From Bathymodiolus brooksi (taxonomy: Eukaryota; Mollusca; Bivalvia; Mytilida; Modiolidae), in contig OY804585.1 of assembly GCA_963680875.1 (NCBI GenBank), forward strand, positions 29,440,186 to 29,504,185: a stretch of DNA of 64,000 nucleotides, written 5' to 3'. Made by a program: the position numbers and the translations under genes. The notes below the pieces were generated by a model, which made no database searches, was not told the origin of the DNA, and saw only the letters and a list, made by a program, of their open reading frames with translations. Of this stretch, positions 32,503 to 44,150 are shown piece by piece. The first letter of the stretch is position 1. Each line of letters begins with the position of its first letter.

Positions 32503-35018
32503 GGCTAAGGTCATCTTTGTCTGAGGGAGGTGAACCTTAGGTTAAGGTCATCTATGTCTGAGGGACGAGAACCTTAGGCTAAGGTCATCTATGTCTGAGG
32601 GACGAGAACCTTAGGCTGAGGTCACCTATGTCTGAGGGACGAGAACCTTAGGTTAAGGTCATCTATGTCTGAGGGAGGTGAACCTTAGGTTAAGGTTATC
32701 TATGTCTGAGGGACGAGAACCTTAGGTTAAGGTCATCTATGTCTGAGGGACGAGAACCTTAGGTTAAGGTCATCTATGTCTGAGGGACGAGAACCTTAGG
32801 TTAAGGTCATCTATGTCTGAGGGACGAGAACCTTAGGCTAAGGTCACCTATGTCTGAGGGACGAGAACCTTAGGCTAAGGTCGCCTATGTCTGAGGGACG
32901 GGAACCTTAGGCTAAGGTCACCTATGTCTGAGGGACGAGAACCTTAGGCTAAGGTCGCCTATGTCTGAGGGACGGGAACCTTAGGCTAAGGTCATCTATG
33001 TCTGAGGGAGGAGAACCTTAGGCTAAGGTCATCTATGTCTGAGGGAGGTGAACCTTAGGCTAAGGTCATCTATGTCTGAGGGACGAGAACCTTAGGCTAA
33101 GGTCACCTATGTCTGAGGGAGGTGAACCTTAGGCTAAGGTCATTTATGTCTGAGGGACGAGAACCTTAGGTTAAGGTCATCTATGTCTGAGGGACGAGAA
33201 CCTTAGGTTAAGGTCATCTATGTCTGAGGGACGAGAACCTTAGGCTAAGGTCACCTATGTCTGAGGGACGAGAACCTTAGGCTAAGGTCGCCTATGTCTG
33301 AGGGACGGGAACCTTAGGCTAAGGTCACCTATGTCTGAGGGACGAGAATCTTAGGCTAAGGTCGCCTATGTCTGAGGGACGGGAACCTTAGGCTAAGGTC
33401 GCCTATGTCTGAGGGAGGAGAACCTTAGGCTAAGGTCATCTATGTCTGAGGGAGGAGAACTTTAGGCTAAGGTCATCTATGTCTGAGGGAGGTGACCCTT
33501 AGGCTAAGGTCATCTATGTCTGAGGGACGAGAACCTTAGGCTAAGGTCATCTATGTCTGAGGGAGGAGAACCTTAGGCTAAGGTCACCTATGTCTGAGGG
33601 ACGAGAACCTTAGGCTGAGGTCACCTATGTCTGAGGGACGAGAACCTTAGGCTGAGGTCACCTATGTCTGAGGGACGAGAACCTTAGGCTATGGTCGCTT
33701 ATGTCTGAGGGACGAGAACCTTAGGCTAAGGTCGCCTATGTCTGAGGGACGGGAACCTTAGGCTAGGGTCACCTATGTCTGAGGGACGAGAACCTTAGGC
33801 TAAGGTCGTCTATGTCCGAGGGACGGGAACCTTAGGCTAAGGTCGCCTATGTCTGAGGGAGGAGAACCTTAGGCTAAGGTCATCTATGTCTGAGGGAGGA
33901 GAACCTTAGGCTAAGGTCATCTATGTCTGAGGGACGAGAACCTTAGGTTAAGGTCATCTATGTCTGAGGGACGAGAACCTTAGGTTAAGGTCATCTATGT
34001 CTGAGGGACGAGAACCTTAGGCTAAGGTCACCTATGTCTGAGGGACGAGAACCTTAGGCTAAGGTCGCCTATGTCTGAGGGACGGGAACCTTAGGCTAAG
34101 GTCACCTATGTCTGAGGGACGAGAATCTTAGGCTAAGGTCGCCTATGTCTGAGGGACGGGAACCTTAGGCTAAGGTCACCTATGTCTGAGGGAGGAGAAC
34201 CTTAGGCTAAGGTCATCTATGTCTGAGGGAGGAGAAATTTAGGCTAAGGTCATCTATGTCTGAGGTAGGTGACCCTTAGGCTAAGGTCATCTATGTCTGA
34301 GGGACGAGAACCTTAGGCTAAGGTCATCTATGTCTGAGGGAGGAGAACCTTAGGCTAAGGTCACCTATGTCTGAGGGACGAGAACCTTAGGCTGAGGTCA
34401 CCTATGTCTGAGGAACGAGAACCTTAGGCTGAGGTCACCTATGTCTGAGGGACGAGAACCTTAGGCTAAGGTCACCTATGTCTGAGGGACGAGAACCTTA
34501 GGCTAAGGTCGCCTATGTCTGAGGGACGAGAACCTTAGGCTAAGGTCGCCTATGTCTGAGGGACGGGAACCTTAGGCTAAGGTCACCTATGTCTGAGGGA
34601 CGAGAACCTTAGGCTAAGGTCGTCTATGTCCGAGGGACGGGAACCTTAGGCTAAGGTCGCCTATGTCTGAGGGAGGAGAACCTTAGGCTAAGGTCATCTA
34701 TGTCTGAGGGAGGAGAACCTTAGGCTAAGGTCATCTATGTCTGAGGGACGAGAACCTTAGGCTAAGGTCACCTATGTCTGAGGGAGGTTAACCTTAGGCT
34801 AAGGTCATCTATGTCTGAGGGAGGAGAACCTTAGGCTAAGGTCACCTATGTCTGAGGGACGAGAACCTTAGGCTGAGGTCACCTATGTCTGAGGGACGAG
34901 AACCTTAGGCTGAGGTCACCTATGTCTGAGGGACGAGAACCTTAGGCTAAGGTCACCTATGTCTGAGGGACGAGAACCTTAGGCTAAGGTCGCCTATGTC
35001 TGAGGGACGAGAACCTTA
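32503..35018. repeat. 37-bp minisatellite, 68 monomers, with higher-order structure
   Basis: The 2516-base tract equals 68 x 37. The monomer runs GGCTAAGGTCACCTATGTCT, then GAGGGACGAGAACCTTA. Variant positions are few (ATC/ACC/GCC after GGT, GACGAG/GACGGG/GAGGAG/GAGGTG). Two rare variants, GGTGACCCTT (33491, 34268) and GACGAGAATC (33341, 34118), each recur 777 bases apart, which is 21 monomers. A third (TATGTCCGAG at 33811 and 34625) recurs at 22 monomers. Each monomer junction forms the near-palindrome CCTTAGGCTAAGG. Confidence 0.97.
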
Positions 35019-36569
35019 GTTTTGATAATAATAACAAGTCTAGTAATATGTTATAGTCTTGTGGGTGTTGGTGTTGTCATGTCCAAATGAAATAAACAAT
35101 GAAACATTTTAACAATGTTTTTGTCATTAAATAATATCGAGAACAAGAGACCGTTGACATATATTATGAAAGGGCAGTGTGAGTTAATCTTAAAACAAAT
35201 AAAGTTTTCAAATTGAAAGACTGGTTAAATAAAATATTACAATTCAAAATATGTTATTGTTTAAATAGTAAACAAATGGAATGGATAAAAGTCAATGCCT
35301 ATATAAATCCTCCCCTATACAAGATGGATAGAATAATAACAGTATTAAATATATACACACACATATATAAATATATATCAGACATAATGCAGTAAGTCAG
35401 GGGAGACAATTCCCCATCAAGAATAAATTCGTTGATGACATAAAATATTGAGTAGTAAACAATCATATCAGGTTGATGAATTATAAATTTCTTATATAGA
35501 GCGTAAATTGTTGTTTTACAAATCTGACGACTTGTGTGGGCAAGTTTAGACAGTAGCTTACAGCACTTTTTGTACTTTCTACTTTTTGTCCGTTTCTCAA
35601 AACAAAGATCCTATATAAGCATATGGAAGTACAATAAGACATATTAGACTTCTATCGAGAAAAATATTTGGGGGGTATTATATCTGTGCAACATATAACT
35701 TCTACTCTTGGTACTGATGGCGAGTTAAATGGCTCAACCTACAAAGATGTCCTCTCAGTGGGGGGCTTTTAATTTTACAGTACTGAAATCCCGATATCCA
35801 ACCATAGAGGGCGCCTCATTTAGAGAGTGTTGTGTTCCTTGTACGCTAAAGAACACCTTTGTAGATTTCGACAGAGTAGGCATATTGTTGATACCACGAA
35901 AGGTTAATTTGTTTTCACTTCTGGCCACAATCGCCATAGTTTTCTAGTGGCCGCTTAGCAACCAATAACGGACCTACAATCAACCATTGAAATTTGTCAT
36001 ATAGCACAATTTATAACTTTGAATTATTCCGCTTTCATCATTATAAGTCAAATATCAATCAGAAGGAAAATATATTACTTTGAGTTATCCCCCTTTGAAC
36101 ACATTTTTCATTCTTGATAAGACCAAATACATGGCGCAACGTTGCTGCCAATGTCGTATTGTATGTAGTAAGTTACTTGACATCAACCTATGTAATATAC
36201 GACATTAATTATATAAAGTTGTGAGTTCGTTGGTGGTTCGTTCCATTGAATAATTTTCTTGCCATATTTATTATATTTTCTTTTATTTGTGGTAATCTAA
36301 AATTTTGCCAAAAGTCTCATCTCGCTGCAACCTGTATGTTTGTTATTTTGTTCTCGTCATGAAATAAAGTTGAAATAATAGTCAACTTGTTATTAAACAT
36401 CAATCACACAATCATAAGAACATCTATAATTATTACTGAGTCGATACCTCTGCTGGCCACTATTAGTTCTCGGGGGTATCATCTGCCCAGCAGTCAGTGT
36501 TTCAGAACTGACATTGTTTATAAGATATATTTATTATTGAAATTTACATTTCCTAAATAATGTAATTAT
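35019..36569. other. Intergenic block conserved across units (unit 2)
   Basis: It aligns with 15127-16650 (without the MITE) and 52575-53850. It includes the TTTTCTAGTGGCCGCTTAGC block near 35940. No supported gene. Confidence 0.55.
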
Positions 36570-36780
36570 TAGTCAAAACTAAGCTTCTCCTCACTCGGGC
36601 ATATGTGACCTTATCCAATTTTGGAAATCTCGTTCAGGCCCTTTGGTTTATTTGTTCCCAAAGTCATTTAAATTATTTGGCTTTCCGATATTTTGATTAT
36701 GAGCGTCCCTGATGAAGGTTATTCCAGAAACGTGCTGTGCGCACTAAATTAGATATCTACGCTTTTTATTGTAAATATTA
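36570..36780 (-). repeat. Dispersed repeat R2, inverted copy
   Basis: The reverse complement reads through the AAAACGTAGATATC block, a diverged CTTCATCAGG block, ACCAAAGGGCC and a single diverged monomer-like segment near 36590-36640. It shows that the monomer is part of the R2 family and is not unique to this locus. Confidence 0.65.
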
Positions 36781-36944
36781 CAAGACATGGACAGTTGTCT
36801 GTATGGAGGACGAACGTAGTATTATCATATCTTTAGTATAAATATCCACAGGTGGTTGATAAGTAATTCATGCTCCTTTGCATGTTAAAGACCCCTTATG
36901 TAGATTTCGAAAAAAAGAAAATGTATTGTAGTTGCTACCAACGG

Positions 36945-37075
36945 ATATCGTGGTCGTCGTGGTCGTGACCGTATAATAGATTTACAACAGTATCTATTGT
37001 CACTAACATTGGGTTCGAATCCCGCTCAGGCGAGGTGTACTCGATACAGCATTAAGTGATCAAGCTTGTCAGTTA
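36945..37075 (+). mobile_element. SINE head fragment (V), unit 2 only
   Basis: GTCGTGGTCGTGACCGTATA leads to box-B-like GGGTTCGAATCCCGCTC, then GGCGAGGTGTACTCGATACA. The tail is missing. Not a functional tRNA: no acceptor stem closes. Confidence 0.65.
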
Positions 37076-37923
37076 CGGTTTCCATGGCTTCACCCATAGA
37101 GTTGCCCAGCGAATCCCACATGATGGATAGGGGATGCCCTCTCAAATGGGAGCGATTTATAAGATTGTAATTAGGAAAACACTACCGCGAATCAAACCAT
37201 AGTATGTAACGTGTTTGGTGAGTATCACGCTCCGTGCACGTTAGATACCTCTTTAAGTTGACGCATTGTAACCGCTACAAAAGATTCATTGTTTCCTCCC
37301 CAACTCTCCATACGTTTCCAGTGGCAGTCAAAAGCCGTAACGTTGTCATGGTTGTCCAATACCTCCCTCATTTCCGTATGATTTTTAGATATTGATGAAC
37401 TTGTTCTAGTTCTGAATATAGCCGAAATACTGCTAGCTAAACAATCAATTATACCTGTATACAAGAAGTGGCTTGAGAGACACATTAAACAAGAAGTTAC
37501 GATTTTACGAAAATAATAAACAAAGCAAAAACAAATTAAAAACAAAAACAAAAACAAACAAAACCAACACAATATTATGGATTCCCTTTATAATGACAAT
37601 CTCAATACATTTTAATTTTGATAAATTGTTGTCACGTGAGCAGTATTTCAGCTTTTACATGTTTCATAAACTATAAATTAATCTGTTATCCCAGGTAAAA
37701 GGGGATATACATTAATCATATTTTATTGTTCAAAAAGACAAAAGGACACAAGTTAAACAACTTAGACAGTCTTCTCCCATGACATATATTTCAAAATACA
37801 CAATTGAACATTATAATATTTAATTACACAAATTTATAGTAAACGTTTATAGTAACTGACAGTATGAAGAATAAAAATATAATAAATAATTGAAAACCTC
37901 ACGGAGCCTCATTGACTATTTGA

Positions 37924-38253
37924 TCAAAATATAGATAACCTATTGATACATATCGAACAGATATGAAAGGGGATAAATATGGTTAGGAAATGTTTGCCGT
38001 GTAATGGACCATCAGCGACCACTCCAAACAATATATTGCTCATTAAGGGCTCATTATGTATGCAGTCTTTTTTAAGTATAAGGACTGTGACATTTCCTTC
38101 AGTTGACTCATATACTTCCATTCTTAATTGTGAGTCATGTGTTTGATTCTCCTCACATAGCAAGCGTACAGCCTTTCGGGAAAGATGTACAAGATTTCTA
38201 TTCAATGATGTTCCTTCAAGGTGACACAAGTAAGAAGAGTTTGAAGATGCCAA
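37924..38253 (-). CDS. Unrecognised open frame, 109 codons
   Basis: No family recognised. It contains CHLEGTSLNRNLVHLSRK, LLCEENQTHDS and NILFGVVADGPLHGKHF. Homologous sequence is present in unit 1 (about 18450-18790) and unit 3 (about 55500-55820) but interrupted there. The first codon is TTG rather than ATG, and the frame begins at the junction with a Penelope-like 3' end, so it is probably part of an old retroelement or exon debris. Confidence 0.2.
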   Translation of the reverse strand: MASSNSSYLCHLEGTSLNRNLVHLSRKAVRLLCEENQTHDSQLRMEVYESTEGNVTVLILKKDCIHNEPLMSNILFGVVADGPLHGKHFLTIFIPFHICSICINRLSIF

Positions 38254-39310
38254 AGGGCGATCAGAGGCTGTAAATCAAATGAAAGAAGGACAGACAACAC
38301 ATTGGCCAAAAGAAAAGGACAAAAGTACAAGCAATGATATACAAAACATTAAACAGAAAACTAAAGATCGAGCAACACGAACCCCACTAAACGCAGGGGT
38401 GAACTCAGGTGATCCGGAAGATTAGCAATTACGGCTACACATGTGGCAACCGTCGTGTTACTCTTGTTACAAACCCGGTCATAAGTCATGAATGAGGAAA
38501 GGTCCGGATTGTGATTACGACAAACGGAACATATCCTTGATCATTAGTGACACAGATACGCTGTAGCGGTTAACCAAGTCATGGTGGCGACCGTAAAACG
38601 TTCGAAATGATGATTTCGACTTAACTAATAGGAACTCTTGGTTCAGTAGCCTCCTTGTTAGCTTGGTTGATTGATTGATTTGTGCTTGAAGCCAACTGTA
38701 GCAGTATTTCAGCAACCCTCTATCAAGGAAATCATGATAGGAACCACAAGCTCTGGAATATTGGATCAACTGAGAGATATATACTCCATATGCAGGTGTT
38801 GCTGGAATATTGCTACATATAAATGGAATGTTCACAATGGAAAAATTGAAATCATCTATTTTGTCGTAACGTTTAGTTCGTAACCAACCCTCGTTGTCAA
38901 TTTTGAGGTGTAGGTCAAGGTATGAAACAGACTTAACTATATATGTGGTATCCTTTATTTCAAGCTCAATGGGATAGATATGCGATCAACAAAATCACTA
39001 AATTGATAGCGGAATGTGAAATTAAAGGATCTGATTAGCTTCTCTTTGGTTATTTAGATACGCCTTTATGAAGTCTCTCTCGTACGAATAAAGGAACAAG
39101 TAGACGAGAAAGGGAGTGCAGTTAGTACCCATAGGAATGCTAACTGTCGGTTGCAAAAAACACCAAACATAACAAATATGTTGTCAATCACAAACTCAAG
39201 CATTTTGATGATATCATTTTCAGAGAACGTTTTTGTAGAATCAGATGTTGTTTTTTTTTAGATCTGTCCCTTCCTAAGACACGGTATAAGGACAAATACC
39301 ATAATATACC
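38240..39310 (-). pseudogene. Penelope-like retroelement with degenerate reverse transcriptase (unit 2)
   Basis: The same element as 18780-19890. The C-terminal frame at 38515-38835 is open and reads AYGVYISQLIQYSRACGSYH, DFLDRGLL and SFRTFYGRHHDLVNRYSVS. The YIDD region near 39000 is partly deleted. The 3' untranslated part (38240-38510) is the source family of the R1 fragments listed elsewhere. Present at the same place in units 1 and 2; removed from unit 3 by a deletion. Confidence 0.7.
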
Positions 39311-39737
39311 TGGCCGCAATTGTACGATAGGTAGATTTCATTTACATGGGCAACCAGTTACTATCACTGCTGAATTTGTGACTTATATTGCCGCCCGTGG
39401 CGAGGTTTAATCGATACAGCTTGTCAGTAGCTATGACAGGTAGGCAAGTTTTCCGGTTTTCCCCACCGATAACACTCAACCACCATGGCATAGCTGAAAA
39501 TGGCGTTAAACATCAATAATCATAACCGTGTGTGAATTCAATAATATATCGGAGAGATATGACAGTTGTTGAACACCTAGAGAGCAATATTTCTTCAATA
39601 CCATGCCACGACAAAACAACTTTTCAATGAGATGATGGCCAATGTATACTTAGTAATAAATCAACATGCTAATCTGGAAATTGTTATAGTGCCAGCTCCC
39701 TGTAAACAAGCAGTCTTAAGTTGACAGACCGCTCCCC

Positions 39738-39990
39738 GAAGAGGCCATCGTGGTCGTATGATAGTTGGATTTACAACTACCTGTGCAATCAGTGCCTATC
39801 ACCACTAACGTTGTGAGTTCGAATCCCGCTAATGGCGAGGTGTACTCGATACAACATTGGGTGATTAAGTTTTTCAGTGTCCTGCGGCAGGTCGGTGGTT
39901 TTCTCCGTGTACTCTTGTTTCCTCCACTAAAAAAACTGACCACCAGGATATAACTGAACTTTTGTTGAAAGTGGAGTTAAATATCATAAC
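39738..39990 (+). mobile_element. tRNA-derived SINE (V), unit 2 copy
   Basis: It has GATAGTTGGATTTACAACTA, box B GAGTTCGAATCCCGCTA, GGCGAGGTGTACTCGATACA and the tail GATATAACTGAAC, then GTGGAGTTAAAT. It is the best-preserved of the three orthologous copies. Confidence 0.8.
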
Positions 39991-39994
39991 CCTA

Positions 39995-41016
39995 CCCCCG
40001 TTCCACAAAGGACACATTATCTTGATTCCAACTCGACCAATTTTAATTCCTACTCTGCTATGCTGTGTTTTGGTAGAGAAAGAGCCAACACATGTTTGTA
40101 ATCTTTGGTTTGGTCAAACCGGGATCCACACTCACTATACTACTACCCACTCGATTTTAGCGCACTGACCAATACAACGCATGCACATCCAGTAAAAAAG
40201 ATTTTACTCGACAAACTCACAGTACAAATGAGAACACATTTCGTTATTATTGGGTTTTTATTACTTATCTTATTATCACAATCACAGCATTGATCAAATA
40301 AAGTAAGAAAAAACAATAAAAAAAACTTTTGTCATCGTATCTATTTGACATTTTCAAACGGTAAATCATGATCATTAAATTCGCTTAAAATATCTTTCTT
40401 TATGATGTTTATATAAAATTTAAAGATGATCTATATGACCCGGCTATGATTATTACAAAAGAATGTCTGTCCCAACGGATATGTTGCATTTCCACTCTAA
40501 TTTGTTTTTTGAAATTGTAGAGATCCAGGAAAGAAACAAGTTACTCTCATTTGTTCCCTTCTAAGTGATATATTTGTATTTATAAGTTAAATTGCTTTAC
40601 TCTATGATGATTTTATTGTCGATATTTGTATTGAGAACAACTTACTAGTCCCTCTCTATGTAAATACATTAATAACATAAATCTAATGACAACAAATGTA
40701 ATAATTAATCAACTAAACTGAAATTATATTATAACATTTATGTAATATTGTTTTAATATTTAACAGAAGAAAATAGAGGAAAAAAAGGGGGGAGATAAAA
40801 CCGATAAATTGTGTTGAGATAATATCATGGTTTGGGAAAATTTAATTATTAAATATAAGTTTGTCGAATAAATTTTTGCACTGATTTGAAAGTATAGTAT
40901 TCAATTCAATATTCTTACAAACCACCCTTACTTTGGGAAAGATTCCATGACTATAGTATGTCTATCTCACATGAACAATAACGTAATTTTCAGTCAGAAT
41001 ATTGTCGTTATAGATT
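39995..41016. other. Intergenic sequence before TRIM-like 2
   Basis: Orthologous to 20580-21983. No gene seen. Confidence 0.55.
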
Positions 41017-42684
41017 TTAAGAGACACTAAATAGATATGCCATACCATCTTCTACATTAGCAACAAGCAGCTGCTTTTTCGGTTCATCAAAACATACAGC
41101 TGATGGTTTGTTTAATCCATCGTCACTCGTCAAGATTTGTTTTTGGTATTGCCCATCTGCTGATATTACTACAGTATTTGACGTATGTTCACCAACCACA
41201 TACAAATTCCCATTCTCATCTACTGTTATACCACATGGTATTCGTAGAATGTCCTCTTTCTTGAAATGCCAAACAGGAGTACCATTGAAAAGACAACATG
41301 TTATGTTATTTTGGTTTCGATTGGTATACATTATTTTCCCTGCAAATGCCACAACGTAAGAATATGAAGGTGCGGCAGTGTTTGAAATTGTAGATATTCT
41401 GAAATCCTCAGAGCAGGATAGCACGTGTAAATTTTTATCAAAAACACAGCATATTAATGAATCGTTATAATATGTAATTCCATATGTTTGTCCAGGAAGA
41501 GGGACGAATCTTGTAATACTTAGTCTTGCTATGTTTACTATGTTTATACCTGATGCTTGTAATACATTCCCAGTGGTGACTGCAGCTGTGTTATCATCAA
41601 TGCATACAACATCAAAACAATTACTCATAGGAACGTTTTTGATTGAGCCATCACCATACACAATTATAAATTGATTATTGTTATGTAGGGTAAACAACAT
41701 AAAACCCGTCGTCGTTACACAACAACCCCTTATATATTGTTTGCCAATTTTGACTTTACTTTTTAGCTTAAGCGATTTGTCGTTGATGGTCAAAATCTGG
41801 GCCTGTTTGTTTTTATTTCTCACCAAGCTGACGCTACTTCGTCCGGTTTGAACTCCTACAGAACCAAACGATTTAACCCTTGTTAAAATATTTTGTATCT
41901 TGGTGTCAATGCTACACGTAATGTTTATTTGTGCAAACTTCTGGTCATCAGGTAATGACTGAATAAAGCGTTCGTGTTCTGTGACGATTGATTTGACTTC
42001 TCTCATTCCAAAAAATGCTTGGAAATCTGACGCATGCTTCGTGATGTCTTCAATGTTTTTCTGACGCTTTGCTATATCATTTTCTTTATCTTTCAGAATG
42101 GCAATGGTTCCCTGGATATCAGTTTTAGCTGTATTCTCCAGTTTTTGAAGTTGTGATTTTAATTCCTCCTCTAACTTGTCTAGGTGTTGGTTTATTTTAC
42201 TTCGGAGGTTTTGAACTTTCAAAATATGCTTCTGCACTTGATTGTTAACGGTTGTCAAGTTTTCTTCTCGGTCAGTTCTGAGTCGCTTAATGTTTTCTAC
42301 CAAATCTTCAACTTCCTGTCGCAAATCTTGAAAATTTTGAGATGTCTTTGCGTTGTCAACCACTTCATCAATTGGAATGACATCACTACACTCTCTGTGT
42401 ATTTTGATACACCTGTAGCATATCGGATATGCATGTGTGACGCAATACTGCTGGTATCTTTGATTGTGATCGGCACAAAACAGCTTAATATCGGCCAGAA
42501 TGGACGGTTGCTTCTGATAGTCTGAAATAGGAATTGTATTGTGATGCCGTAATAATTTCTCCAGACTATGGTGTTCATTACAGTTTGAACACAGCGTTTC
42601 CTGACATTCAGGGCACCAGACCGTGGCATTGATAGATAGATGACGCTGATTACAAATATCACACAAGGGTACTTCTGACGCCAT
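41017..42684 (-). CDS. TRIM-like B-box protein 2, RING-less, intact (555 aa)
   Basis: The same length and layout as 21984-23651. The ATG at 42684 follows a good acceptor (TTTATTTCCCTTTCAG). It begins MASEVPLCDICNQRHLSINA. B-box 1-like and B-box 2 zinc ligands are kept, except that the extra Cys at residue 86 of copy 1 is Tyr here. A long coiled coil (KRLRTDREENLTTVNNQVQK region) follows, then the propeller-like C-terminus with GITVDENGNLYVVGEHTSNT and KPSAVCFDEPKKQLLVANVE. The two proteins differ by scattered substitutions with no indel, as expected for paralogues still under constraint. Function by family: cytosolic TRIM-like regulator without RING; ligand unknown. Confidence 0.9.
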   Translation of the reverse strand: MASEVPLCDICNQRHLSINATVWCPECQETLCSNCNEHHSLEKLLRHHNTIPISDYQKQPSILADIKLFCADHNQRYQQYCVTHAYPICYRCIKIHRECSDVIPIDEVVDNAKTSQNFQDLRQEVEDLVENIKRLRTDREENLTTVNNQVQKHILKVQNLRSKINQHLDKLEEELKSQLQKLENTAKTDIQGTIAILKDKENDIAKRQKNIEDITKHASDFQAFFGMREVKSIVTEHERFIQSLPDDQKFAQINITCSIDTKIQNILTRVKSFGSVGVQTGRSSVSLVRNKNKQAQILTINDKSLKLKSKVKIGKQYIRGCCVTTTGFMLFTLHNNNQFIIVYGDGSIKNVPMSNCFDVVCIDDNTAAVTTGNVLQASGINIVNIARLSITRFVPLPGQTYGITYYNDSLICCVFDKNLHVLSCSEDFRISTISNTAAPSYSYVVAFAGKIMYTNRNQNNITCCLFNGTPVWHFKKEDILRIPCGITVDENGNLYVVGEHTSNTVVISADGQYQKQILTSDDGLNKPSAVCFDEPKKQLLVANVEDGMAYLFSVS

Positions 42685-43424
42685 TGCTTTTCTGGCCTGA
42701 AAGGGAAATAAATCATATTAAAACACGGTAAATCGTTACAAAGGGCTGCTTTATTTCGTCCATACCCAATTCTCTATACTTTTCAAGTTCCGGTCAAAAG
42801 ACGTTGTACCGGTTTCTCCCATTCGTCCTTCATTTCTATGTACTTTTTTTCGTGTATTGTGGTACTTGTTCTCGTCCATAATATGCATTAAATAATATTG
42901 TTGCTGGACATTTGTAAACCATCATTCAAATTGTTTTACAAAGAACATCACAGGGATATTTATTTCGAAAAACTAACTAAAGCACACCGAACAAATTGTT
43001 TTTGCACTTAATTCCTCTCTGTGCAGTGGCCCTCTTGTAAACAGTAAATTTTTGCTGAGTCAATGCCGTTTTAAGTGGAACAGTATATGTGTGGTGTAAT
43101 TACTAATATAGAAACCAACAAACTGGCTGTATTTCAATAAAGCGTAACATATTTGCAACGCCAGACTGGTTTCATAGTTCATTCGATAATCGGATTCTGA
43201 TTACCCTTTTGGTATCTTCAAACGTTTCACCAAAGAGTGATGTTCAAATATAGGCTATGACCGATTCAATATCACATAACCATGTAAGGGTCCATGAGGA
43301 AATAGGTTATGGAACACCATCTTGATTTGTACATGCAGCTTATACTCCTTAATATTCTGATTCTCTGTTGTGGTTGTGGAGAATATAATTATGCCTGAAT
43401 GCTTTTTTTTGGCGGGGGAGGGAG
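42685..43424. other. TRIM-like 2 upstream flank
   Basis: It contains the acceptor before the coding exon and the conserved CTTTTCAAG-type block. It is about 450 bases longer than in unit 1 (an insertion at about 42800-43200 of unknown type). It ends in a G-rich tract at 43410-43430. Confidence 0.55.
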
Positions 43425-44150
43425 GGGGGCTGAGTTTGGTGCAGTTATCTGGATGGAAGGCCATTTACCAATCTGCTTCCCATCGTGCTGCTGAAGCTAT
43501 GTCTTGTTGAAGTTTTAGACAGTGATCTTGTGTTTTAATATCTCTGTAAATGATGCGGAAAAGCCATTTATGTACATGATAAATAAGATACGCCCCAATG
43601 CGATACCCTGGGGAACGATAGATGTAACTGGTACTGTATTGGGAGGTATTCCATCTACAACAACTGTTTGTGTAAGGTCTGACAGAAAGTCTTGGATCCA
43701 GAGTAGAGTGTATCTTGTATACCATAGTATTGGAGTTTATACAAAAAGCGAAGGTGTGGTACCCTATCAAATGATTTATTATAATCCACAATTATCATAT
43801 AAGTCTGCATGTTCTTAATAGATGCGATTCGCATGATCTAAATTTTCTGACCCCATGTTGAAGATCGTAAAGAATGTTGTTGTTTTCTAGATATGTCATG
43901 ATATTACTGGTTATGATATGCTCCATAATTTTACAACAGATGCATGTAAGAGATATAGGACGTAATTTACTGCTTTATATTTCCACATTCTTTAAATGCT
44001 GGCGCTACGCTTGTGTGTTTCCAGTCTTTGTTTACTTCTTCTTATTCTAATGATTTTTTTTTTTAAATATTGATGTTAAAACTAGTGCAACTTGTTCTTT
44101 TAATTATTTTACTATTGTCAGGTCTGCATGCTGTATGTGGGTTTAGATTA
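43425..44150 (-). pseudogene. LINE reverse-transcriptase fragment, unit 2
   Basis: Minus-strand text includes QDFLSDLTQTVVVDGIPPNT, VPQGIALGRILFIMYIN, KLQQDIASAARWEADW and MAFHPDNCTKL. This covers RT motif B through the post-palm region. Frameshifts separate these pieces, and the YADD box itself is lost. Orthologous to 23950 and 59360. Confidence 0.75.

Noticed and set aside
32503..35018. CRISPR-like array (37-bp direct repeats)
   Set aside because: The repeats are contiguous with no unique spacers and the context is eukaryotic; it is a minisatellite.
36945..37075. tRNA genes at box-B-like motifs (also 9150, 20318, 26100, 29800, 39738, 46165)
   Set aside because: GGTTCGAATCCC-type motifs occur but acceptor stems do not close and the same sequences continue into SINE bodies; they are SINE heads.
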